DNA of 64,000 nt from Branchinecta lynchi (GCA_023053575.1 JAKZAP010000007.1:19183464-19247463); one strand, 5' to 3'; counted from the first letter of the stretch, positions 24,301 to 31,441 are shown. Numbers and translations are program-made. The notes: generated by a model from the sequence alone, not told the origin.

Positions 24301-25083
24301 TTTCCAAGGTGTTCTTTTTCTTCTTCAGAGTTTAAGAATCAGGCACTGGAATCAGTTAATCATGGATAGTAATTAATTCTCCCATTTCTTTTCAACACTC
24401 TCAAAAACTTTTTTCAAAACAATCTAATAACTGCAAAACTCCACGATTCCACTTCTGCTTCCCTGGTCCTTCCAACCCAGAAGATTCCCAGCCCTAATGT
24501 GGACTGCCACATTTCATCCCTTTATCTTTTAACTAGCAAGGTTCCATACGATGCTAAAGGTATTGCTCTATGAAAGGTCCCAAGCGACAGTTTACAAAAA
24601 AATTACTTCAAAAACACAAAAAAAAAGCTCACAAAAAGCAGTATGAGAGAATACAAATATATGTTGCTTAGCATTTTATTTTTACAGAGCAGTTATATGG
24701 TTGCATGTGTTTGGTACTAAGTGCAGGGGCGTCACTTTCTGCAGAAACGGTTGGTAAAAATTACCAGCCAGTCGGTAAATGCCTCGTCCCCCCCCCCCCC
24801 CCCCTAACATTTTGGCTCGTAACGCCTCTGACTAAGTGTAGTATTTTTCAAAGTTACAAAGATTGACTAACTGACCCAGACTGCTCGAAAGTGGCTTCTG
24901 GAAAAAAAGAAATAATTCTTACAGTGGGTTTTCTTCTGCACAAAATGAAGCTTGGCACCAGTCCTGTAGGAAGTAAAGCGAATGCTTTCAAAGCCATGTG
25001 CCTTTATGTCTTGCTGAAGCTTTGCTAAGCACTCGCTATCGAAGTCGAAAATCATGGCTATGGTTCACTACATCGACCATGAA
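90..25083 (-). CDS. Dyb: Dystrobrevin gene, ten exons, 3' end outside window
   Basis: Dystrobrevin is a cytoplasmic scaffold of the dystrophin-associated complex under the plasma membrane; it binds dystrophin and syntrophin. Exons, 5' to 3' on the minus strand: 25083-24923, 24110-23897, 21474-21389, 19900-19749, 18920-18812, 17278-17103, 13243-13173, 7478-7376, 4563-4451, 300-90. Every junction has GT/AG and matching phase, giving 466 codons once two bases missing from the first exon are restored from the overlapping contig copy. Domain order is N-terminal EF-hand-like region (exons 1-5), ZZ zinc finger with all cysteines and histidines (exons 5-6), linker, two coiled coils (exons 8-10). It is dystrobrevin rather than dystrophin because motifs such as VQKK, VDIWN, NKRLP and LATMC..K.MDKLRY are those of dystrobrevin, and no spectrin repeat or WW domain precedes them. 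The likely start is ATG at 25080; the syntrophin-binding region and the end of the protein are not fully in view. Confidence 0.93.
411..520 (-). repeat. Fragment of hammerhead-bearing repeat
   Basis: A minus-strand piece of the repeat seen whole at 59,556-59,906: it has the tail (CAGTCAGCTTGG) and a damaged ribozyme 3' part, but no CUGANGA core. The unique sequence around it (520-720) shows nothing else. Confidence 0.6.
727..1044. repeat. Inverted cluster of hammerhead-bearing repeats
   Basis: A minus-strand copy (about 727-858) faces a plus-strand copy (about 861-960), forming a long hairpin. A second plus-strand copy, 5' truncated, follows at 963-1044. The shared unit is ribozyme, then GACGTATCCGTTGTAAAC, then a tail ending in CAGCTTGG. 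Confidence 0.75.
872..915 (+). ncRNA. Hammerhead ribozyme, type I, short stem III
   Basis: Core C-U-G-A-C-G-A at 876-882 and GAAA at 904-907. Stem II is GG(A)CCCUU with AAGGGCC. Stem III is two base pairs with no loop (907-910), C911 is the nucleotide before the cleavage point, and stem I is CAGC 872-875 with GCUG 912-915. Read by eye. Confidence 0.65.
1847..3048 (+). mobile_element. MULE-type DNA transposon, internally deleted
   Basis: Flanked by the 9-bp duplication ATTTTCAAG (1838-1846 and 3049-3057). Both ends consist of about eight short units of the GGACAATTCGTCAC type, in opposite orientation at the two ends. The 9-bp duplication and the transposase remnant inside support a Mutator-like element. 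Confidence 0.8.
2325..2657 (+). pseudogene. MULE transposase, C-terminal remnant
   Basis: The open frame has [35 protein letters not shown] and RTNNNLKDG. This series (ALAFLP..D...AF, YFEDTYIGR, LFP, RTNN..E) is the C-terminal hallmark of FLYWCH-linked MULE transposases in animals. The catalytic DDE part is absent and the usual E-G-W-H after RTNN is altered, so it is a dead fragment. Confidence 0.7.
4025..4196 (+). repeat. Hammerhead-bearing repeat with damaged core
   Basis: Full-length plus copy from the GTTTCCTTCCCCGAAGTTGA lead to the tail ending CAGCTTGGACTCAA. The ribozyme core has CUGACGA but GAAA has become AAAA and stem I no longer pairs, so self-cleavage is unlikely. Confidence 0.7.
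4451..4563 (-). CDS. Dyb: Dystrobrevin exon 9 (first coiled coil)
   Basis: 113 nt, phase 0 in, phase 2 out. It encodes a run ending [20 protein letters not shown], matching the family's LIAELENKNREIL.EI..L. The acceptor is ctatttttccag and the donor AA|GTAAGT. Confidence 0.93.
4903..5215 (+). mobile_element. MITE with TTAAAGTTTAA ends, 3' truncated
   Basis: Starts ATTAAAGTTTAACTGAAAAG and follows the copy at 5975-6443 until about 5215, where similarity stops. A fragment of the hammerhead repeat (about 4815-4890, minus) precedes it. Confidence 0.65.
5216..5974. other. Intron sequence with two loosely similar blocks
   Basis: The stretches 5250-5350 and 5745-5880 share short blocks (TTTCGCGTGGACGG-type, CCGTTCAACGCC). 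A small inverted repeat surrounds 5495-5600 (GAAAGGAATT at both sides). No gene and no recognised element. Confidence 0.4.
5975..6443 (+). mobile_element. MITE with TTAAAGTTTAA ends, full length
   Basis: About 470 bp; the left end is a worn AGTTCAACTTAAAAGCC and the right end CTTTTCAATTAAACTTTAA, inverted relative to each other. No coding capacity. It is the least interrupted copy of this family in the window; 6444-6857 after it shows nothing recognisable. Confidence 0.65.
6858..7271. mobile_element. MITE with CCAAGAACAAATAATC ends, 5-bp target duplication
   Basis: 414 bp. Ends are CCAAGAACAAATAATCAGAT and its complement; flanks are TGACA and TGACC (4 of 5 match). Other copies lie at 23343-23571 and, split, at 53157-58045. 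No coding capacity, superfamily not assigned. Confidence 0.8.
7376..7478 (-). CDS. Dyb: Dystrobrevin exon 8 (start of first coiled coil)
   Basis: 103 nt, phase 2 in, phase 0 out. It encodes [20 protein letters not shown] followed by [14 protein letters not shown]; the motif EEH.LIA.YA..LA is the conserved start of the dystrobrevin coiled-coil region. The donor is ATG|GTAAG. Confidence 0.93.
7595..7635 (-). ncRNA. Second hammerhead-like motif, degenerate
   Basis: On the minus strand: stem I GCG with CGC, core CUGAUGA (7626-7632), stem II GGGAGG with CCUCCC after one extra A, GAAA (7602-7605), two-pair stem III, and U before the cleavage point. The extra A in front of stem II is not canonical. 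The opposite arm (10050-10095) has CCGAAGA in place of CUGANGA and is inactive by sequence. Confidence 0.4.
8737..9560 (-). repeat. Tandem array, unit about 137 bp, six units
   Basis: The landmark GACATGCTGA (or GAGATGCTGA) recurs at 8843, 8980, 9117, 9253, 9389 and 9525, a spacing of 136-137 bp. Each unit also has CCGGAATCCGGCC..AACCGGAAA. The same unit in the opposite orientation follows the GIY-YIG coding part at 34,500-35,170. Confidence 0.85.
10350..10465. repeat. Palindromic repeat
   Basis: Arms of about 35 bp (10350-10384 and 10432-10465) are near-perfect complements (GCAGTATTTGCTA.TGGGATTAATCTT), with a second shorter pairing inside. Possibly a small MITE; no target duplication found. 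Confidence 0.6.
10470..11499. other. Intron without recognisable features
   Basis: Open frames here are short, without family motifs, and unsupported by splice phases of the host gene. A run of 18 C sits at 11433-11450. Confidence 0.5.
11500..13078 (-). repeat. CAAGTGCC repeat family, minus copy
   Basis: Starts with the complement of the family's right end (GAACAAGAGCT..AGCTCGTATGGCACTTG) and finishes with the left hairpin (ATGGCACTT..AAGTGCCATAAAA). About five units of 110-130 bp (GGGC..TGATCATGGGC, GCGCACTTTAAG) are followed by units with GATGAAACTTGG-type blocks and poly-C runs (12,256; 12,507; 12,883). Class unknown. Confidence 0.7.
13173..13243 (-). CDS. Dyb: Dystrobrevin exon 7 (linker)
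   Basis: 71 nt, phase 0 in, phase 2 out; acceptor gtttcag, donor AAAA|GTAAGT. It encodes 23 residues (RTSSNRRNH...SGVDQ) plus two bases. The linker is not conserved in sequence, so this call rests on the splice signals and on exact phase agreement with both neighbours: the two left-over bases AA plus the first base of exon 8 give Asn and the right frame. Confidence 0.75.
13505..13825. mobile_element. hAT-type MITE
   Basis: Ends CAGAGGCGTTAC and GTGACGTCCCTG (imperfect inverted), flanks CTCGTTCA and CTCGTCAA (6 of 8 match). The interior has short tandem units of the AAACGACTG type. The left end matches, inverted, the right end of the 107-bp hAT element at 24724-24830. Confidence 0.7.
13838..14300 (-). 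mobile_element. LINE 3' fragment
   Basis: Minus-strand reading has a C-terminal ORF2 tail ([20 protein letters not shown], later [20 protein letters not shown]) ending at a stop, then a 3' UTR with a small hairpin (CGCCTTTTCGAAATGGCGG) and a TTAC microsatellite tail. It is a 5'-truncated insertion, typical of target-primed retrotransposition. A second tail of the same family is at 21094-21225. Confidence 0.65.
14567..16069. mobile_element. TIR DNA transposon with 10-bp target duplication
   Basis: GGGTTATAAC is duplicated exactly at 14557-14566 and 16070-16079. Inverted repeats start with a perfect AGTCTAGTACAC and continue for about 70 bp with CTCAAATGTCTAGCACCATG. A 9-10 bp duplication with long TIRs suggests a Mutator-like element, but no transposase is visible; it carries a LINE 3' end. 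Confidence 0.8.
15190..15685 (+). mobile_element. LINE 3' fragment inside a DNA transposon
   Basis: The frame ending at 15523 reads a LINE-like C-terminal tail ([20 protein letters not shown]) followed by a 3' UTR, AATAAA at 15655-15660 and a (TTGA)n tail at 15664-15680. The 5' limit is approximate. Confidence 0.55.
16115..16345. repeat. Inverted pair of hammerhead-bearing repeats
   Basis: A minus-strand copy (16115-16215, lacking the CUGANGA half) is joined head to head to a plus-strand copy (16226-16345) with an intact ribozyme. Tails (AATATGAAGC, TATTCCTTCAGCCCAAGC) point outwards. Confidence 0.7.
16242..16291 (+). ncRNA. Hammerhead ribozyme with 7-bp stem I
   Basis: Stem I UUAGAGC (16242-16248) pairs perfectly with GCUCUAA (16285-16291). 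Core CUGAAGA is at 16249-16255, stem II GG(A)CCCUU with AAGGGCC, GAAA at 16277-16280, two-pair stem III 16280-16283, and A16284 precedes the cleavage point. Stem I differs from the CAGC/GCUG of other copies on both strands in a compensating way, which supports a real structure. Confidence 0.75.
16390..16495 (+). repeat. LINE 3' tail
   Basis: Holds TTTTGTATACGGCCCTTGGG, a short hairpin and AATAAACAAATAAATA at the end, resembling the 3' ends at 38.2, 52.2 and 55.1 kb. No coding part remains. Confidence 0.4.
17103..17278 (-). CDS. Dyb: Dystrobrevin exon 6 (ZZ zinc finger)
   Basis: 176 nt, phase 1 in, phase 0 out. It starts by completing Val, then [20 protein letters not shown], a second CxxC (CQRC), a third (CQDC), then the pair of histidines in HSTDHEMKE. 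All ligands of a ZZ zinc finger are present, so the domain looks functional. The donor is AAA|GTATGT. Confidence 0.95.
17478..18120. repeat. Inverted pair of hammerhead-bearing repeats, split by a hAT MITE
   Basis: Minus-strand part 17478-17593 holds a ribozyme-like core (CUGAAGA, GAAAUGUC) and plus-strand part 18005-18120 holds GACGTATCCG and the outward tail CAGTCAGCTTGG. They are separated by the 411-bp hAT insertion, which destroyed stem I. Confidence 0.7.
17594..18004. mobile_element. hAT-type MITE with 8-bp target duplication
   Basis: GACTCAAG is duplicated exactly at 17586-17593 and 18005-18012. Ends are CAGAGATGGC and GCTAATCTCTG. The interior is rich in GGATTCGAATCC-like blocks; no coding capacity. 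Confidence 0.85.
18205..18545. repeat. AT-rich tandem repeat, about 105-bp unit
   Basis: Four units each contain TTTTAATAAAA, CTTCAGCAATTCCTA and AGGATATTTCTAG. It lies in an intron; no function is suggested by the sequence. Confidence 0.75.
18812..18920 (-). CDS. Dyb: Dystrobrevin exon 5
   Basis: 109 nt, phase 0 in, phase 1 out. It encodes [20 protein letters not shown] then [16 protein letters not shown]. The motif F.D..M.DP....VWLP..HR...AEN joins the EF-hand region to the ZZ finger in this family, and the length after FPE matches the family without a gap. Confidence 0.94.
19450..19645 (+). repeat. CTTCTGACAGTG repeat family
   Basis: Similar to 59,925-60,095 (shared blocks TCAGCAGATG, TTCCTGGCAATG, TGTCTGTTGAAA.CGC, CTTCTGACAGTG). 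A further end of this family is at about 18,755-18,770. Confidence 0.6.
19749..19900 (-). CDS. Dyb: Dystrobrevin exon 4
   Basis: 152 nt, phase 1 in, phase 0 out. It starts by completing Tyr and continues [12 protein letters not shown], then [20 protein letters not shown] and LLDQLFPE, matching the middle of the second EF-hand-like domain. The donor GAG|GTAAGC lies next to a poly-G run at 19728-19743. Confidence 0.93.
19984..20222. mobile_element. Small TIR element with CACTGTCAGAAGTT ends
   Basis: Perfect inverted ends CACTGTCAGAAGTT and AACTTCTGACAGTG. Its inner part (20010-20132) is repeated in inverted orientation at 20220-20340, so 20010-20340 is a long palindrome. No coding capacity. 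Confidence 0.6.
20473..20756. mobile_element. MITE with GGTTGCGTTCC ends
   Basis: 284 bp, inverted ends GGTTGCGTTCC and GGAACGCAACC flanked by TAT on both sides. The interior has many GTTAAC palindromes. Superfamily not assigned. Confidence 0.65.
21094..21225 (-). repeat. LINE 3' end
   Basis: Same 3' UTR as at 13838-13960 (hairpin CCACTTTTAAGAGTGG, AAATAAATTACTTGC tail, GGTTGAAAAATT near the ORF end), heavily 5' truncated. Confidence 0.5.
21389..21474 (-). CDS. Dyb: Dystrobrevin exon 3
   Basis: 86 nt, phase 2 in and phase 1 out. It encodes [19 protein letters not shown] followed by SGKLMDKLR, the start of the second EF-hand-like domain; the family consensus GK..VF.VK..LATMC.GK..DKLRY is clear. 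Of two possible acceptors, the one at 21475-21476 is chosen because only it keeps the reading frame. Confidence 0.93.
21545..22965 (+). repeat. CAAGTGCC repeat family, plus copy
   Basis: From the left hairpin (TTTATGGCATTTG..CAAGTGCTATA) to the right end (TTGCAAGTGCCATATGAGGT). It contains units with ACGATGAAACTTGGCAG and TGGAGGGAGGG, poly-G at 22,388, then three to four units of about 125 bp (CTTAAAGTGCGCATC). No long open frame. Confidence 0.7.
23343..23571. mobile_element. MITE with CCAAGAACAAATAATC-type ends
   Basis: 229 bp, ends CCAAAAACAAATAATCAGAT and ATTATTTGTTCTTGG, exact 5-bp duplication TTATA at 23338-23342 and 23572-23576. The open frame inside is not a gene. Confidence 0.8.
23600..23760 (+). 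repeat. Diverged hammerhead-bearing repeat
   Basis: Recognisable by AAAATATCGCTCGAATAAAA, AGCTGAAGTATCGG and ATGATTCGCAGTCTGACTTG. The core is damaged (CUGAACC, CAAA), so no activity is expected. Confidence 0.5.
23897..24110 (-). CDS. Dyb: Dystrobrevin exon 2 (EF-hand-like region)
   Basis: 214 nt: 2 bases complete a codon from exon 1, then 70 codons, then 2 bases of the next. The protein starts [17 protein letters not shown] and includes [13 protein letters not shown] and [10 protein letters not shown], matching the first helical EF-hand domain of dystrobrevin. The acceptor has a T-rich tract (ctttttttatag) and the donor is AG|GTGAGT. Confidence 0.93.
24724..24830. mobile_element. hAT-type MITE, 107 bp, 8-bp target duplication
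   Basis: ACTAAGTG is duplicated exactly at 24716-24723 and 24831-24838. Ends CAGGGGCGTCAC and GTAACGCCTCTG; a poly-C run of 17 lies inside. It is an internally deleted relative of 13505-13825. Confidence 0.85.
24923..25083 (-). CDS. Dyb: Dystrobrevin first coding exon (frameshifted in this contig copy)
   Basis: Carries the start ATG (25080-25078; the coding frame is phase 0 at an AG acceptor just before TTC-ATG-G) and the conserved run [18 protein letters not shown]. In this copy two single bases are missing between 25050 and 25075, so the frame breaks upstream of MIFDF; the other contig copy (39049-39078) has both bases and reads through, giving a 163-nt exon ending in phase 1 at T|GTAAGA. 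The acceptor suggests an upstream untranslated exon. MIFDF at 25055 is an alternative start. Confidence 0.88.
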
Positions 25084-25798
25084 CTGCAATAAAAAAAGCT
25101 TTAGAGCAAAGATCAGGGGAATAAAGCAGTTCAAACATGTCATGGTTATAGATAGTTTGCACAAGACCAATAGGAGCTAATTTGTTTGGTGCTCAATTTG
25201 GTGCAGGTCTATGGTCAGCAATAACAGACATAACCACAACCCACATAGCTTTTCCATAGTCTAACGTTTCCAGTACCAGAATCATTGAAAACTTCAGGAC
25301 CAAAGACACGAGAAAACTTGAGATCAGATCACATGCACAGGTTGTGTCTTTTTTACTCCTTTCTAAAAAAAAATCTCCTGCAATGCTTCTGGCAAGCCAG
25401 TATACTGTAGAGGTATGCTTATGTGAACGTTTGTTGACAGTGGAATTTGCCATTTTCATGCACTTGCTGTGTCTAAAGCTAACTACCAGCTAGCCAAAGT
25501 AGGTAATTAAGGGCATCTGAAAACACTTGTAGGCTATAGGTATTTCTGATCTTCATTCTACCATTTAGCCCAAAAGTGCACTGTTCACATTAAAGAAACT
25601 GTTCACATAAGCATGCCCCTACTGTACTCTGCACTGAGACATAAAACAAATAAGGTGGAAGTAACTCAGTAAAATGTAGCTCAATTTTGTTATTGCTACA
25701 AAAACTGGAACAATTGCAAGAAAATCAGCTTCTTTCTGGCGGCAACTGTCAAAGTTCTGTCGCCACAAGAATTTGTTCCCACTTTAGTCCCTTAGCCT

Positions 25799-26795
25799 TA
25801 ACCCCTTGCAAAAGATTTTCACCAGATTTGCTGTCTGAACCCAATGCCCACAGGTGTCCCAGGGGGGGGGGGGGGGTTATTAGTCAGATTCATTTGGTTC
25901 TGATTTGTGCCCAAATTCGATAATTCATCCAACTTTTGTTCAGTCCGCATTGATTTTGCCCCACTCGGTCCATCCTTGCTTTAAGTTCGGTGATTTAACC
26001 TGTGTATTTGGTCTCATTCTTACCGAATTCGGTCAATCCATTTCATTATTCGGTCATTAATCAGATTCATTTGGTTCTGATCCCTGACCGAATATGATAA
26101 TTCATCCATCTTCTGTTCAGTTGGCATCGGTAATTCGGTCAATCCATTTCATAATTAAATTTGTTGAGATTCATTTGAGTCTGATTCGTAACCGAATACG
26201 GTAATTTAAGATTTTTTAGGTCCGTTTCTATTACTAGACTTGCCATATTTAGTTGATTAAGCTAGTAACAAGAGTTTATTCCATTGCGACATTCGATTGT
26301 AATGCCGCTCTCGATCGGTTGCTTATTATTTTAGGAGCCTTAACCCCTTGCAAAAGATTTTCTGTCTGAACCCAATGCCCACAGGTGTCCCAGGGGGGGG
26401 GGGGGTCATTAGTCAGATTCAACTGGTTCTGATTTGTGCCCAAATTCGATAATTCATCCAACTTTTTTTCAGTCCGCATTGATTTTGCCCCACTCGGTCC
26501 ATCCTTGCTTTAAGTTCGGTGATTTAACCTGTGTATTTGGTCTCATTCTTTACCGAATTCGGTCAATCCATTTCATTATTCAGTCATTAATCAGATTCAT
26601 TTGGTTCTGATCCCTGACCGAATATGATAATTCATTCATCTTCTGTTCAGTTGGCATCGGTAATTCGGTCAATCCATTTCATAATTAAATTTGTTGAGAT
26701 TCATTTGAGTCTGATTCGTTACCGAATACGGTAATTTAAGATTTGTTTGGTCCGTTTCTATTACTAGACTTGCCAAATTTAGTTAATTAAGCTAT
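25799..26795. repeat. Tandem duplication, about 540-bp unit
   Basis: The block starting ACCCCTTGCAAAAGATTTTC at 25801 recurs at 26343, with poly-G after GGTGTCCCAG in both units. Inside each unit the phrase CAGATTCATTTGGTTCTGAT recurs with spacing of 100-200 bp. No coding capacity. Confidence 0.8.
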
Positions 26796-26984
26796 TAAGC
26801 TTTCGATATACTACAAATTCATTATTTGCTTCAACCCAGTAGGCTAACTGAGTTTGGTAATTTAAGTGGCAATTATTCAGCTCTCCTTCTTTACCATTTC
26901 TGGTAGCTTCAGCAGGGTACTGTTAATTTTTTTACTTCTTAGGATCGGAGTCAGATATGCTCTGCAACTTTTTACGTTGTAGCT

Positions 26985-27325
26985 TCATCAGTCAACCACA
27001 AACCCCTGATTTTTCGATACCCTATGCCAGACGCCGCATATGTCTAGCATTTGGCATACCCTATGCCTAACGCTGGATACACTATGCCAGGTGCTGGATA
27101 CTGTAACCCAGTAAAATATTGATGATTTGATTGAAGCTAAAAAATCAACCAATCAGAACTCCTTTCTACTGAGGTAGGTCAGGGTTAGATTACCAACAGG
27201 TATCCAGCGTTTGGCATAGGGTACCCAGCATTAGGCATAGGCTATGCTAAATGCTAGATATACCCAGCGTTTGGCATAGGGTATCCAAAAATCAGGGATT
27301 TGTGGTAGACTGAGCTTCATGAAGG
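26985..27325. mobile_element. Palindromic MITE-like element
   Basis: Long inverted arms (26985-27085 and 27205-27325) share CTACCACAAATCCCTGATTT-type ends and GGCATAGGGTA units. No target duplication identified. Confidence 0.6.
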
Positions 27326-27517
27326 CAACTCGCTGTAACAATTTCCTTTTAATAAATTCAGTACAAATCCGGTAGAGATTCAGTCAATTTTACCCAGGTG
27401 CTCCCCCCCCCAATGAAGAAAGGCTTGGGATGCCCCTGCCAATGCCATATCTATTATATTTAAATGGCATAATTCCGCACACACAAGCTCTTAAATAATA
27501 GATGCATTGTTGCCATG

Positions 27518-27822
27518 GAGCGTGTTCCATCCTACTTACCGTAGTTACTACGCATGACGTCACAAATTCTGGCTTTTTGCCGTCAAGGCTGGAATGATTT
27601 TTCTATTTTCCAGCAGGATCTCACGCCAGGGGCGAATCCGACCAATCACGTTCCAGAGATGCGTAGTTACTACGCTTACCACGCTCCCGAGCATGGTAAG
27701 CAAATAGTAACTATTAGTTACTATTCCGACAAGGTTGGAACGGTCAGCGTAGTAACTTTTCGTGAGGATGGAACGGAAATAGTAACTAATAGTAACTATT
27801 GTTACGAGGGTGGAACACGCTC
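27518..27822. mobile_element. MITE with GAGCGTGTTCCA ends
   Basis: Inverted ends GAGCGTGTTCCATCC and GGTGGAACACGCTC enclose many GTAGTTACTA/GTAACTA palindromes. The 114-codon open frame here (27554-27898) is composed of these repeats and is not called as a gene. Confidence 0.55.
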
Positions 27823-28272
27823 ATCGTCTACAAAGAAAGTGGTCCCAACCTTTCAAACATTCGAAATCAGTCCAGTCCTGAAAAGAAGGAAATCCTGAGT
27901 GTGCCAGGACTAGACCAGGACCTCTGCCGGACCTGTTTCGAACTGCACAAAAATTTCCATGTAAGGTTTTCAGGCCAAGTTCGAGGTCATATAAATTTGA
28001 GTAGGCTACTCACCTGACAGCCTACAGAAGTGGACAGGTTAGCGCTCTAACACTGTTCTAACATTCTCAGTAAGCCAAGCCTTGTATGGAAAGGTTGGAC
28101 AGGATGAAGGTGTATGGCCGTTAGCCCTAACTCCTCACTTTGCCTCACTAGACCTAGACAAAATAAATCTGTAAAATTTTGGCAAACTTTTGATGCCTCT
28201 TGTTTGGTAATGGCTAGCTCTGCCCTGGGCACTGGCACTTGGGGCCCTGGTCCCTGGGCTTCGACAAGGGTC

Positions 28273-30015
28273 CAGTGTTGCCACTTTTCTTTTACGGAAC
28301 CTGTGACTTTTGACCGCAGAAATCTGTGACAATCTGTGACAAACGAAAGTCAGTCCTTCTTCAGATTTTAATGGAAAAACTCAAAGATTTTGGGGGTTGA
28401 TGAGATGCGTTTTTGGTTCATTGACACAAATCGAGAAGCACAAAATACATGCGATTTTAGGGAAAATAAGATTTTGTTTACGGAAACATTTTACTTTTGT
28501 GAAGGAATCCTTGGATGATGAGACACTAATATCTTCTCAGTAAACTTCGTTCAGACTTCGTTTCAACCCGACTTGAGCTAGATGAAGATATTAAGTTAGA
28601 CTAAAATTCCCATAATAAGCCTAGAGTCTTCAGAATTGATCAGAATTAATCGTGTCGCCTATATCGCAGTAGTGCAAACCAGGGGTAAGACAAGCTAATT
28701 CTGGTAAAACGAATAAACCTTTTTTTGTCTTTAAATGTTGCCGCATCGCATGCAGGTTGGCGTGAATTCTGAAAGCAAAACTGATGCGAATTTTCATCAT
28801 AACTTTAGTTTTGTTTTACAAACATGATTGGTTTCTAGGTTTTGGGTACCGTATCTTTGACTTGAATTCATTTTTCTCCTTGATTGAAAGGAGTACTCAA
28901 ATTAGCTAGACGTAGAGATCGGTAGGTAACAGACTGAATAAAACTTAGAAATTAAAATAACGTAACAAAAAGAAAACAGTTTCGTTATTTTTGCTTGAGC
29001 CTGAAGAGAACCCTTGCAAAGAAGGGTGTTTTATAACCTGGTCGTTCATCAGGAAGTCAGTCCACTAAGTTGGACCCAACTATTTTATTTTATGACAATA
29101 ACCCACTAAAAATCAATATTATTAACAAGAAAGCTTCAGAATCATAATACTTTTTTTTGCTTCACTGTTTGGTACTTCGGTACACCGGTAAGTATCAAAA
29201 ACAAGAACTACGAGCTCAAATGGCAGTTGGCTCGTACGGCACTATTACGAGTAGGTGGGGTAGGACAAGTAAGTGAAGATCGTCACAGAATAACCCCTTC
29301 AAACTCACTCGTCCGCCGTTGAAACATGCGTTTCGGACCTAGAAATGACATATCTAGGCTTGTACAACCCATAAAAGTTCGCCTGAGAAGTTTCATTCAA
29401 ATCTGAGCGGTTTTCAGGGAAATTCTGTACACCCCCCCCCCTTTCCACCGTTGTCGGATCCGACTTGTATCCCAAAGTGTATCGTCTAGGTAACTTTTTA
29501 TATTCTGAGTATTTGACTCGTAGGTGTTCCACACTAATTCCAGCGCCCCCACAGTGACTGAATCCGGTTCGGACACACGAATATATCATCTAGGAAATCG
29601 TCTCTAAGTAGGCTACTCATCAAGTTTTACTCCAATCGGATGACCCGATCTCAGCTTACGCATACTACAAGGTTCTTAATTCCAGATCCCTCCACCATCG
29701 CTGATGGTTTGAATCCAGAGAGGAGTTCGTTACTTTCGTTGGGTTCTTCGTCGGGTTTTTGTTTCATCGTCTTGCTTATGTGGTTAAATGGCAAGTGGCA
29801 TAAAACACAAAAGTTTCGAGATATAAAAATAAAGTACAGTGCTGCTTGTCTCGCCATCGCCAATCACAGAATTCTGGCTCACTTTGTCGCAGAATTCTGC
29901 GACGTATTTCACAAAAGTGCGATTTTCTGTGACAAATGGTCTCACAGCTGTGAGTCTGGGGAGAACTCGAAAACCTGTGACAAATCTCAGAATTCTGCGA
30001 CCGGTAGCAACACTG
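28273..30015. mobile_element. Candidate hAT-like element
   Basis: Ends CAGTGTTGCCA and TAGCAACACTG are inverted and of a common hAT type, with TCTGTGACAAA motifs just inside both ends. No 8-bp duplication is visible, so the two ends may belong to different copies. A minus fragment of the CAAGTGCC repeat lies inside (about 29,200-29,650). Confidence 0.4.
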
Positions 30016-30617
30016 TAAGGCAGGCACGTACGCAGAGGGGGGCCCTCCGGGCCCGGGCTCCCCCCCGAAATCTCACGATTTTTTGTTTCGCATAATTTTC
30101 TGATCCTTCACAAAGAATAAGGGATAGTTGTTAATTACTGATCTAAACAGAATTTTTCTAGGGAATAAAGCGGTCGTAGGCAGGCTAAAGAAAGGACAAG
30201 TGTAAAAATGTCGAAAAAACAACAGAGTGTTCTCCAGCTTTGGGGTAAAAACCGAAGAATTAGTGAGACGAATATAATGCGCCTTTCATATACTGTTTTG
30301 AAGGATTTGGGCCCCCACCGAAAAAAATTCCTGCGTACGTGCCTGCTGCAAGGGTCCGACTGGTCCGAGTCCCGAGGCTGGTCCCGAGTTTCGACCGTTT
30401 ATCTTCACTTCTTCTTTAGGGTCAGTTGAGAAATGACCTTTTTCAGATCAAACGCGGGAATTTTGAACGTACAAAAGTAGAGTTTTTAGATTGACTTCGA
30501 CTGCCAAAAATGAAGAGGAAAGCCATCTCTAAAATCTCAAAACTCGAAGAGACAGTATTTTCTATTTGCAGATTTGAATTATGGTTCCATACATGCTTAA
30601 CGCATGGACGAAAGGGA

Positions 30618-31441
30618 TTAAAGTTTAACTGAAAAGCCAACTTATTTTTTTATCATTTAATTGCAGACAGTGAATACGCCCCTCAATAAAGTTCCCTTCA
30701 GATTAGTTCTTTTTTGGCCGCCAGGTGCGCTATTGTAAAGAAAACAATGACGCGTTACATCTTGGTTGTACGTATACCCAGTTTTTTTTGCTATTTTCAA
30801 TTCCTCTTAGGCCTAACCATATTTTAAACTGTTTAAAATGCTTCTTCCCCTCTTTTTGCTTTACCCAACTCTGTTCTGTCGAGCGTCATCAAGTATGTAA
30901 CTTCTGGCTTCCGACTTCAGTGTTGAGTGCTGGCTGACTTTTCAATGGTGCTAATGCACGACTCGATATGAAGCGAAAGCCTAATCGCTATTTCACCCGT
31001 CAGATAACTTCTCCCCAGATCTCACGTGTGATTGTTATATAGACTCTAGCGGGTCTGGCGGCAATTCGTCATCGGATTTTATGAAGGACGTATTACTTGG
31101 ATTCGACTAAGGGATTTTTAGAGTTTCCACTATCGGCTCTAGTAGTGATGTTCAAAATATCTACAGCCGTCCCCACACCCCCTACAACGCAAATTCTACT
31201 ATGGCGAGGAAAATTTGAACTGCTAAGTGCCTGAACACAAATTTTTCGTAAACGTTTTTCGTCAATCATACAACACAGGTAGAAAGGCATAGAGGTAGAA
31301 ATTCCACTATAGGTAAATCGATAAATCGTAAATAGAGGAGCAACCAAGTAACCAATTTTCATCGGGCCTCAAGGCTCTTTAAGTGAACAAGAGGTGGGTG
31401 ACTAGACTAGCCTATCTTAGTCCTTTTCGGTTAAACTTCAA
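30618..31441 (+). mobile_element. MITE with TTAAAGTTTAA ends, interrupted
   Basis: Left end TTAAAGTTTAACTGAAAAG and right end CTTTTCGGTTAAACTTCAA. Compared with 5975-6443 it contains about 420 bp of extra, unrecognised sequence between 30,668 and 31,096. Confidence 0.65.

Noticed and set aside
27554..27898. 114-codon open frame
   Set aside because: It lies inside a MITE of GTAACTA palindromes, so its codons are repeat units.
29640..30095. 151-codon open frame, present in both contig copies
   Set aside because: It spans unrelated repeat ends and GAATTCTGCGAC/TCTGTGACAAA blocks, lacks family motifs, and its two copies are the same locus.
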